Assembly: GCF_000018285.1 (NCBI RefSeq)
Contig: NC_009901.1
Span: 4,649,001-4,713,000, forward strand
From: Shewanella pealeana ATCC 700345
GTDB lineage: Bacteria > Pseudomonadota > Gammaproteobacteria > Enterobacterales > Shewanellaceae
DNA length: 64,000 bases
Reading direction: 5' to 3'
Shown here piece by piece: positions 57,201 through 64,000 of the stretch (position 1 is its first letter; every line of letters starts with the position of its first letter). Under the pieces are notes generated by a model that searched no databases, was not told where the DNA came from, and worked only from the letters and a program-made list of their open reading frames with translations. A program made the position numbers and the translations under genes.

Positions 57201-60200
57201 CGCCCGTGCTGTCTTCTGTCAGAGTTAAACTATCATTACTCGCCACCGGCGCATCATTGACTGGAGTAATATTAATGGTCACAGTCACAGCATCGCTGTA
57301 GCTCGTGCCATCACTCACTCGATAACTGAAGCTATCGAGTGTGGCTTGAGCGCCATCATGTTGATAACTAAATGAACCATCGCTGTTAAGCGTCAATGAG
57401 CCGTGGCTGACACCGCTGACTAAAGTCACAATAAGCTCGTCACCATCCACATCGGTATCGTTACGTAACACGCCAGCCACTTTGCCTACATTCAAGGTCG
57501 CGCCTTCGGCTAGGCTATAGCTATCCGCAACCGCAGTAGGCACGTCATTCACGGCAATCACATTGACCCTTAATAAGGCCGAACTTAAGCCACCCGCATT
57601 ATCGACAATGGTGTAGGTGACTTGGTCGGGGCCGTAAAAGTTGGCGGCTGGGGTATAACTCACTTTACCTGCAACAATACTGACCAGAGAGCCACTCGCT
57701 GGAGTCGATACACCAGTTAGACTAATGCTGTGACCTATATCGAAATCAATATCATTGGCTAGCACATCAAAGATTAGGCTCGGGCTATCTTCATCAATAC
57801 TGCCCATGTCATCGGCCAAGGCAATAGGCAAGCGGTTGAGGAATTGCAAGGGCTGAACGACCACTTCTGAGGTCACGTTAGTATTAAGATGATCCACGTA
57901 GGAGAAGGTCGCTTGCAGCGGAAAATCTTCTGTCGCCATGGTCGGTACTAGGCCTGTTTCTTGTAAAACCACGCGTAATACATAGTGCTCAGTGTCATTA
58001 TCGCCATCGGAGTTAATCACCGACCCAAATACGACGCTGTTAACTAGACCGTTAACGACAATGGCAGCACTGGCGTCAACAAAGGTGTCGCTAGCGGCGG
58101 TATTGAGGTTGGCAGGCGCCGCTGACGCCGTCAGTGCCGTATCAAAGATCCGCTTAAGCTGTGGGCTGCTCGGTTTAATCGCAAGGCCCTGCGGCAAGGT
58201 CAGGTTCAAGATCAGGTCGGCTGTGCGCCCCGTCGGCAAGGTCAATACCAAGTCGACTGTTAGCTCTTCACCTTGAATGAAGTCGCCCGCTGATGTTTCA
58301 GGCAGACTCGTTTCGACCAGATTTACCGCCAATAATGGCTGGCCAGCTTGGCTCGCGACACTGACCGTCAGCAGCGTCGGATTTAATCCATCGGCTGCCT
58401 CGGCATTGTCATCGCTTAATACCGGATTAAAGTTATTACCCGAGAGCTGTCCCTGATTGGCAATCACAGTCCCATTGGCGGTATCGGGAGCAATAGTGAC
58501 GATGTAGCCCGCATTAATTACGCTGCCCGGTGCAATACCACCAAGGTTAAGCTCAAATGGCCCCTCATTGGTTACTAAGCCCTGACTGGTGTAACCGCTA
58601 TTGGCCACTATCTTGCTGTTTGCAAGAATGTCGTTAACTAAACGGCTATTTTTGGCGGTTGTCGCACCACTGTTGACCACAGTGTAGTGATACTGCACTT
58701 GATCACCGGGATCGACCAAACCATCACCGTCGACATCGTTGATCAAGGTCCAATCGAGGTAAACCTCTACCTCAGGCTCACTAACGCCCCCGCTTACCGC
58801 GGTGTAGCGTACTGCCTGATAACCATCGGATTGGTTACCATTGCTATCACTAGCGATTTCACCAGTTTGATCACTGTTACCTATGGCACTATGGGTAAAG
58901 GTTTCAATGGTCGGTGTGGCGTCGCTATCGTACAAGGGATCATCAATGGTGACCTGATATTCGGCTACAATCACTTGCCCGGCAGCGAGACTGGCAATGG
59001 TCACCGCAATGTCGTCATCGAGCACATTGATGGTATTGCTACCAGCCACCATCGCCGTTGCAGCAACATAGGTGACTCCCCTTGGTAACACTTCATCTAC
59101 CGACACATTGGTCAGCTCATTCGCCGATAAGTTCTGAATGAAATAACTGATTTTCATAGTGTCTTTCGGGGAGATGTCACCATTGGCGGCAAAATCGTTA
59201 ATCCACTGCGCCGTCTGCTGAATATATAAGGCATCTAAACGATCAACCCTATCTTGTACATACACTATGGTTGCTTGATCGCCATTGCTGTCATTAGCAT
59301 CGGCATCTGACAATTCAGGCACGGTTCGCTCAGAATCCACTGCGCCTTGGGCACGAATTTGGGTACCTGCAGTCACGCCATCGTCGACCACTACATGGTA
59401 GGTCAGCGTCACTGTTTCATTGGTATCCATAGCGCCAATATTGAACACCATATCAGGCAGACTCATCAGTTCGATTGAGCCTTGCGAGCTGCTCGCTACA
59501 TTGGTCACATCGTAGTGAGTATTGTTAGGCAGCGCTTCGTAATACACCACCTCACTCGCCAAGGGGCCTTTATTCGTTATGGTAATGGTATATACCAAGG
59601 TGTCGCCCGCTTCGATCACGCCTGCATCACCGTTATCGACTGCGATATCCACTCGGTGAGCCACATCGATAAATGACAAACTCTTGGTAGTCACTTGAGC
59701 AGAACCGGTAAGCGGATACTGACGCTCAACCAGTGGCGTTCCCGGACGTGATGAGTAGCTACCGTTAGCAACAGCTATGGTTAGCACCTTATTAATATCG
59801 GCGCTGTTATCGACGAGAGCCTCAAAGGTAAATGACTTTTGATCTTCCACTTGCGTAATAGAACCAAAATCGATAGCTAAGACGCTAGGGGCACTATTAT
59901 CGAGTGCACCGTCACCTGTATGGCTGTTAGCCACATAGCTCAATTCCGGCGGTAATATCAGTTCAAATTGGTTGTCGAATGCATCGGCGCTGCTGCCATC
60001 ATGCTCCACCTCCACCGTAAAGCTCACCTTATCCCCTAAAGAAACTTGGTTTAGATCTGGAGTGATAATGATATTCAGCTGCGGCTCGGCAACGATAATC
60101 GTCTCGATATCCGGGCCGGCATCGCCCGCGGCTGTTGTCACTGAAACTGTGTTATCCAATAGCTTGCCAGCCGTATTAGCTACCTCGTCTTCAAGTAAGG

Positions 60201-63200
60201 CCACTACTCTTACGGTAAAGTTGTTATTATCGATATCACCATCGGCAGTATTACTCACCTCACCAAAGTCGAAGGTTAAGGTTCCCATGGGTGATTCTGC
60301 AGCCGTACCTGCTCCACTGTAACTAATATGAGAGCCAGCGATGACCTGACTCTCCACAAAGCTCATGCCAAGGGGAAGTACGTCGGTTAACACCACACTG
60401 TCACTGCTACCTTCGATCAGATCGATACGGATGTCATAAATCACCTTCTCACCGATGGCAAATTTGTTATCAGCCTGACCTGCAGCCAGAGATTGCTGCA
60501 CGGAGATCAATGAGTCGACCGTTAGCGTTTGGGTCACTCGCTCGCCATAGTTGTTCAACTGGTCAATATTTAAATGCTGATCATCATCCATTGAATCACT
60601 CGCATCACGGCCACTGCCGTCAAGCAAACTGTTGTAGTGAACCTCAGCTGTATTAGTGAGTAGATCGCCCGCCAACACGTTATTGCTAATGACGATGTCA
60701 TAGTCGATGGTAATTGTTGCTGTTGCTGGCAAAGTAAATAACGGCCAGCCTAGGGTATCATCGGCTAAGTTTGTCGTAGTAATTTGAGCATCGGCCTGAC
60801 TTAGGCTGGCTCCGCCACTACTGAGTACCGCGCCTTGATCATTTTGCAAAGTAATATTGTTAAAGCTGATGCCACTACCACTGCCATCAGGCGCCCCGAG
60901 TAAGCCCGCAGGCAACACATCGGATAAGGCGACGCGATAAGCATTGGCATCGGTGGCTTCGTTAGTGAGCACGATGCGATAAGACACGGTATCGCCCGCA
61001 TCGCTACCGGTTGCGCCGGCTGTAATCGTCTTGCTAAGGCTTAAGTTAGCCTCAATCACATTGATATCAATATTAGTTTGCGGCGGCGCCGACGCATTGT
61101 CGTAGCTGGCTGATGCGCCAACGGTCAACGCCTCTCCAGCTTGGTTAGCCAAGCTATTATCCACCTCGACTTCAATCTCGATGGCAATATTTTGCGCACC
61201 TGCTGCGCTGTTATGAATGGAGCCAAAATCGAATACTAATGGATCATCACCCCGAGTTAGCGCCACATTAGGTGACTTGCTCGCAACAAAATTGCTAGCG
61301 GGTAACTGTACATTTACTGGCGTACCAGTATAGGTAAGTCCTTCGGGGAGATCGTAGGTAAACACAAAATTGTCTGTGGTACCGACAGGGATCGCCATAG
61401 TCGCGGTGACTGTTGTCGTCGCGAGGATCGGCAGATCACTCGTCGCGGCACTGAGGTTAATACTCGGTTTACCCGCTGTAATTTTCGCAGAGCCACTCGC
61501 TAAGAGATCATTAACCTGCTGGCCAGAGTCATTATCTACACCGCTACCCGTTCGCTCACCATTATCGCTATTTGGCAATCCTGGTGCGGTAGAGCCCGAA
61601 CCTTTACTGCCTGGTAACGAAGTCACTGTCGCCTTCAGTTTTGAGGTTATCCGCTCCTCAAAGCCGATGCTCGGATCGAGCGTGGCAGAATAGACTAGAG
61701 TGATGCTTTCGCCGGGAGCCAAATAGTGTTGTTCTGCGGTCAAGCAGCTAGCATCAGAGACAAGTGTATTACCACTAAAACTAAAGCAAGTGAGCAGGTC
61801 TTCGTCTGCACGAGAAAGTGTTGCGCTGGTTACCCTTAGATTTTCCAGGCGAGCAGACAACTCTGAGCTCACCGCCCACTCCCAACCTCGAGTTGCATCA
61901 CTGCTGGTTTTATTACTGATAACCGAGGTAAATACCACTGGCTCACCGCCCGCGGCACTGGATGGTGACACTTGATTACTTACCTTTAAGTCGGCTTCAA
62001 CGATGTTATATACTGAGGTTTGTGAGGCCGTCTGAGGATTAGCATTAACGTTTTGGTAATTCACATTGGCGATAACTGACTTAACGTTTGTCCGCTCGTT
62101 AGCAGCGGTATTATCCACCAAGAGTGAGAAAATTAACTGTAGCTGCTCGGTATCTGCACTATCACTGTCACTATTGGTCAGATCGCCCAGATCAAAACCA
62201 AGCACACCGTTACTGATTAGCGGTGTGATTGGCGCTACAGCGGTAGGGATCGGCGATAAACCGCCCGTCAGCTTAGCACCTTGTAATGTGGTCGAATTCA
62301 CGGCGTTAATTGTCGAGCTATCTACTATGTACTGCGCACCATCGGGCAGATTGATATCAATAATGGCTTGGCTAACATCTGCAATGCTTACTCCTTGAGG
62401 CACATCTACCGTCAAACGGTAGGTAAGGGTTTCGCCTATCGCCGCCTCCACCCCATCGACGGCATCGCTTGTCCAAGACTCTGTTGAGTCAATTAACACC
62501 AACTCACTGATCGCCAACGAGCCGATTGCAGCCGTTGGTGTAGCGCTGTCATTACTGTCACGATCTGGATTGCTAATATCGCCTTGCTGGCTATCACCGA
62601 CGACCGAGACGTTATTATCATAACTAGAACCGGTCACTACGCCTTGCTTGACGTTTGCGGTATAGCTGAAAGTTAAGCTTTGCCCTGGGGCGATTGCACT
62701 GCTGGTGGTATAGGTCACGGTTGGGCTGACAAAACTGTAGCTAAAGTTAGCTGGCGTAGTCGCTTCTAGTGCACTTGTCACATCAAACAAGTTAGCGTTT
62801 AACACATCGGTCAACACCACATCATAAGCGGGAGCCGTGCCTGTATTGCTAAGCTCAATAGTCACTTCTACTAAATCACCGGAAGCCAAGCCGCTAGCAG
62901 GCGAGAAACTCGCGCTAACTGCTAGCTTATGTTCAGTAAAGTCAATTGCAGCGCTATCTTTAATCGCCGTACCGGTTTGATCTTGATAGGTTAAACCAAC
63001 GTCTAAATTACGCGATTGTGCCGACGTCAAGGCAGTTAGCGCACTACTGTTAGTCACTAATGCATTAATGCTAAAACTAAAACTGTTGTTACTCGTAAAA
63101 TTGTCGTTATTGACTAAGGTATTCGATGGGCTGTCAAACGCCACGCTAAGAGACTGGCCGCTGTCGACTGCACCGCTAGTGTTGAGCGTTGGGCTGGTAT

Positions 63201-64000
63201 CCACTGTGCCAGCAAAACCTGCTGTATTAACCGCAATAGAGCTATCTACATAGGCAAAACCCGCAGGTAAGTCCATGCTCACATTGAGCGCTTCTGTCGT
63301 ACCTTCTGGCAAGGTCACTGTGGTGGTATAAGTGACCACATCACCCACTACAACATTGCCAATGTGTCCTTCAGGCGCCACAGCAGTCAGCTGCGTTGCA
63401 ACATTAGGGAACTCCATACTGATGTAACTCATATCTTCAACTGCCGGAAAAAGCGTTGCACCACTGGCTGGTGCCCAAGTCACACCCGCCTCTGGTATCA
63501 AAACTTGATTTGGCTTCACCGAATTATCGAGCAGCACCTCGTAGGTAATAAGCACAGTATCGGTTGTCAACGGCGCGCCTATCGAACCATCGTTTTTAGG
63601 TAGGGGATCTGTCAGGGTTAAACCACTGCCAAACAGGTCGCCAGCGCTATTGATTGTCTTACCTTCGCCGTCGGTCACAGACACCAGAGATGCACTTGTC
63701 ATCCCTGCAATCAGCGGCGCCGTAATAACGACATCATGGGCATTAGCGCCGCCAATATTTTCAGCGCTAATCACCAGAGTTAATTTATCCCCCGCATCAG
63801 ACTGACTGATATCGCTATCAACCGGTGTACTAGTGACAAGGGTAGCGTTGGCAACTGCGTTATCACTTGCAGCGATACCATAGGTAAGTTGAAGCTCTGG
63901 TGCACGCACCTGCATATTGACTAGACTGGAGCCCTGCGCCACTAAACTTGGACTGTTTTCGGTACTGGCAAGAAAAAGCGTTGCCAATGTTAGGCCATCG
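54226..64000 (-). CDS. Giant repeat surface protein with GlyGly-CTERM-like tail (N-terminus outside window)
   Basis: The frame is open to the window edge, so more than 3,250 residues are visible and the start is missing; the TTG near 63987 is not a real start. From the N side, about 1,900 residues are DUF11/TIGR01451-type repeats (each about 130-150 residues, with GD-V-YTI-V-N-G and LP-G-L-YV type motifs). Next come several cadherin/VCBS-like domains (ANDSDPDGD, YTPAEGYMGE, ITNV-type blocks), then an Asp-rich TSP3-like stretch (DSDGDGTPDYLDR). The end is GG, a hydrophobic segment (about 18 residues), then RR, a GlyGly-CTERM-like sorting signal. It is probably a secreted adhesin. Confidence 0.88.
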   Translation of the reverse strand, partial: DGLTLATLFLASTENSPSLVAQGSSLVNMQVRAPELQLTYGIAASDNAVANATLVTSTPVDSDISQSDAGDKLTLVISAENIGGANAHDVVITAPLIAGMTSASLVSVTDGEGKTINSAGDLFGSGLTLTDPLPKNDGSIGAPLTTDTVLITYEVLLDNSVKPNQVLIPEAGVTWAPASGATLFPAVEDMSYISMEFPNVATQLTAVAPEGHIGNVVVGDVVTYTTTVTLPEGTTEALNVSMDLPAGFAYVDSSIAVNTAGFAGTVDTSPTLNTSGAVDSGQSLSVAFDSPSNTLVNNDNFTSNNSFSFSINALVTNSSALTALTSAQSRNLDVGLTYQDQTGTAIKDSAAIDFTEHKLAVSASFSPASGLASGDLVEVTIELSNTGTAPAYDVVLTDVLNANLFDVTSALEATTPANFSYSFVSPTVTYTTSSAIAPGQSLTFSYTANVKQGVVTGSSYDNNVSVVGDSQQGDISNPDRDSNDSATPTAAIGSLAISELVLIDSTESWTSDAVDGVEAAIGETLTYRLTVDVPQGVSIADVSQAIIDINLPDGAQYIVDSSTINAVNSTTLQGAKLTGGLSPIPTAVAPITPLISNGVLGFDLGDLTNSDSDSADTEQLQLIFSLLVDNTAANERTNVKSVIANVNYQNVNANPQTASQTSVYNIVEADLKVSNQVSPSSAAGGEPVVFTSVISNKTSSDATRGWEWAVSSELSARLENLRVTSATLSRADEDLLTCFSFSGNTLVSDASCLTAEQHYLAPGESITLVYSATLDPSIGFEERITSKLKATVTSLPGSKGSGSTAPGLPNSDNGERTGSGVDNDSGQQVNDLLASGSAKITAGKPSINLSAATSDLPILATTTVTATMAIPVGTTDNFVFTYDLPEGLTYTGTPVNVQLPASNFVASKSPNVALTRGDDPLVFDFGSIHNSAAGAQNIAIEIEVEVDNSLANQAGEALTVGASASYDNASAPPQTNIDINVIEANLSLSKTITAGATGSDAGDTVSYRIVLTNEATDANAYRVALSDVLPAGLLGAPDGSGSGISFNNITLQNDQGAVLSSGGASLSQADAQITTTNLADDTLGWPLFTLPATATITIDYDIVISNNVLAGDLLTNTAEVHYNSLLDGSGRDASDSMDDDQHLNIDQLNNYGERVTQTLTVDSLISVQQSLAAGQADNKFAIGEKVIYDIRIDLIEGSSDSVVLTDVLPLGMSFVESQVIAGSHISYSGAGTAAESPMGTLTFDFGEVSNTADGDIDNNNFTVRVVALLEDEVANTAGKLLDNTVSVTTAAGDAGPDIETIIVAEPQLNIIITPDLNQVSLGDKVSFTVEVEHDGSSADAFDNQFELILPPELSYVANSHTGDGALDNSAPSVLAIDFGSITQVEDQKSFTFEALVDNSADINKVLTIAVANGSYSSRPGTPLVERQYPLTGSAQVTTKSLSFIDVAHRVDIAVDNGDAGVIEAGDTLVYTITITNKGPLASEVVYYEALPNNTHYDVTNVASSSQGSIELMSLPDMVFNIGAMDTNETVTLTYHVVVDDGVTAGTQIRAQGAVDSERTVPELSDADANDSNGDQATIVYVQDRVDRLDALYIQQTAQWINDFAANGDISPKDTMKISYFIQNLSANELTNVSVDEVLPRGVTYVAATAMVAGSNTINVLDDDIAVTIASLAAGQVIVAEYQVTIDDPLYDSDATPTIETFTHSAIGNSDQTGEIASDSNGNQSDGYQAVRYTAVSGGVSEPEVEVYLDWTLINDVDGDGLVDPGDQVQYHYTVVNSGATTAKNSRLVNDILANSKIVANSGYTSQGLVTNEGPFELNLGGIAPGSVINAGYIVTIAPDTANGTVIANQGQLSGNNFNPVLSDDNAEAADGLNPTLLTVSVASQAGQPLLAVNLVETSLPETSAGDFIQGEELTVDLVLTLPTGRTADLILNLTLPQGLAIKPSSPQLKRIFDTALTASAAPANLNTAASDTFVDASAAIVVNGLVNSVVFGSVINSDGDNDTEHYVLRVVLQETGLVPTMATEDFPLQATFSYVDHLNTNVTSEVVVQPLQFLNRLPIALADDMGSIDEDSPSLIFDVLANDIDFDIGHSISLTGVSTPASGSLVSIVAGKVSYTPAANFYGPDQVTYTIVDNAGGLSSALLRVNVIAVNDVPTAVADSYSLAEGATLNVGKVAGVLRNDTDVDGDELIVTLVSGVSHGSLTLNSDGSFSYQHDGAQATLDSFSYRVSDGTSYSDAVTVTINITPVNDAPVASNDSLTLTEDSTGVSFPLANDVDADGDPLTITSASASHGTVTIGSEGSILYTPEADFHGEDQISYCIEDPQGLTDCAIITVTVISVNDRPVALDDRVTTEINQPVMLAVLSNDSDSDGDTLSVIAVAQSSLSVVVNPNNTLTITPPADWSGEVSFSYTISDNNEIEPLTAQAKVTVIVEEEPVNQPPVTQDDIIVVNDWSQLSILPLANDSDPDGDNIRLLSASVDFGQLTISGNEIRYTPAEGYMGEVVIEYLIADEEGLTAVGYIRLSINSDDDSMFPVISVPADLCGDLTVNANALYTRVDIGAATAIDSFGNPLPVSIINDNLLFPPGQSQAYWQATDSEGRVSIAAQNICVRPLVSFQKDQTVLEGEEVTVSVHLNGRSEIYPLSIPYQLSGSASSGDYHVVTSELVIESGTHTEIRIDILMDELVEADETIVFTLDPSVNRGAQYQHQITITEGNIAPELTLTVTQQDETRLTVSRTAGMVMVDSHIYDANIADTWTLAWQSQLSNQSDEAEIFSFDPASVAVGVYPVTLVVTDSGEPALQDKSTVYIQVVESLAVLTDADSDGDLIPDYLEGYADSDGDGTPDYLDRVSECNVLFESYHSQNQYLIEGDPGVCLRRGQLTYAGDISGALISDHASDYADYLPIDSQAVNVGGIMDFIAYGLPDNHQAYRVVTPLRKPIPQSAVYRKYRSESGWGDFVEDANNSLWSTSGEPGYCPPTGSPLWRPGLNEGDWCVQLIIQDGGANDDDGIVNGTIIDPGYVGTLLIGNQQPVAEDDQLTVGVDSINDIDVLVNDSDADGDILTITSASARFGRVEIVDGQLRYHALSNLIGSDLIDYAISDGNGGTAYGIVNITILANQAPIAVDDYAEVKQGEQVGINVLANDSDPDGGVIRLVSAEAENGSVQLDANGLITYTPNAGFSGEDTIRYVIEDAFGMQAEAIVKVKVIEVINVHDKTESSGGSVNLWSLLILFMFVCLYRRNGFLLSRAKHLLLVSDSKD

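Noticed and set aside
63985..63987. TTG start codon for the giant surface protein
   Set aside because: The frame continues to the edge of the window and there is no signal peptide or ribosome-binding site; the true start is outside.

Overview
The window reads as chromosome of a marine gammaproteobacterium, almost certainly a Shewanella. The evidence is the gene order (leuABCD; recQ/yigI/rarD; argA; rpmB-rpmG/radC/coaBC-dut-slmA; folE/pyrE/rph/yicC), protein similarity judged by eye, and an MtrAB/DmsAB-type extracellular respiration operon. No tRNA, rRNA, integrase, complete insertion sequence or CRISPR array was seen. The first gene (a FadL-type porin) and the last (a giant surface protein) run off the window ends.

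Bases 1-31,100 are mostly housekeeping. leuABCD (minus strand) is preceded by a leucine-rich leader peptide and an attenuator hairpin. Next come a TPR membrane protein with a degenerate GGDEF-like tail, recQ, yigI, rarD, argA with tandem ARG boxes and a nearby 271-bp MITE, rpmB-rpmG, radC, coaBC-dut, slmA, an S9 peptidase, folE, a 23-bp tandem repeat array, pyrE, rph and yicC. The 3' third of yicC is duplicated, and a hipBA toxin-antitoxin pair lies between the two copies. hipBA has four operator-like elements spaced at exactly 28 bp. An Mrr-type, possibly modification-dependent restriction enzyme follows, so this looks like a small defence insertion. A nucleosidase and a NupC transporter form a nucleoside unit.

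Bases 31,141-40,840 hold a large lipoprotein (candidate FNR box upstream) and a catabolic locus. That locus has a split UxaA/SuyAB-like lyase, LysR and GntR regulators, a divergent BCCT transporter and a mandelate-racemase-type enolase-superfamily enzyme. A 14-bp-arm palindrome precedes the lyase genes.

Bases 41,312-50,254 hold a respiratory operon: decaheme cytochrome (DmsE/MtrA type), outer-membrane barrel (DmsF/MtrB type), Tat-exported lipoprotein molybdoenzyme (DmsA type), four-cluster ferredoxin (DmsB), a 695-residue lipoprotein I cannot place, then a TorD-type chaperone and a small protein after an internal terminator. The promoter region carries a CRP-like site centred exactly 41.5 bp upstream of the start predicted from a TACAAT -10. 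The likely design is electron transfer across the outer membrane to a surface reductase, and the unknown lipoprotein is the most novel part. A TetR regulator and an OPT transporter follow.

Bases 53,004-64,000 hold an OmpA-family protein downstream of a surface protein of more than 3,250 residues, built of DUF11-like and cadherin-like repeats and ending in a GlyGly-CTERM-like sorting signal.
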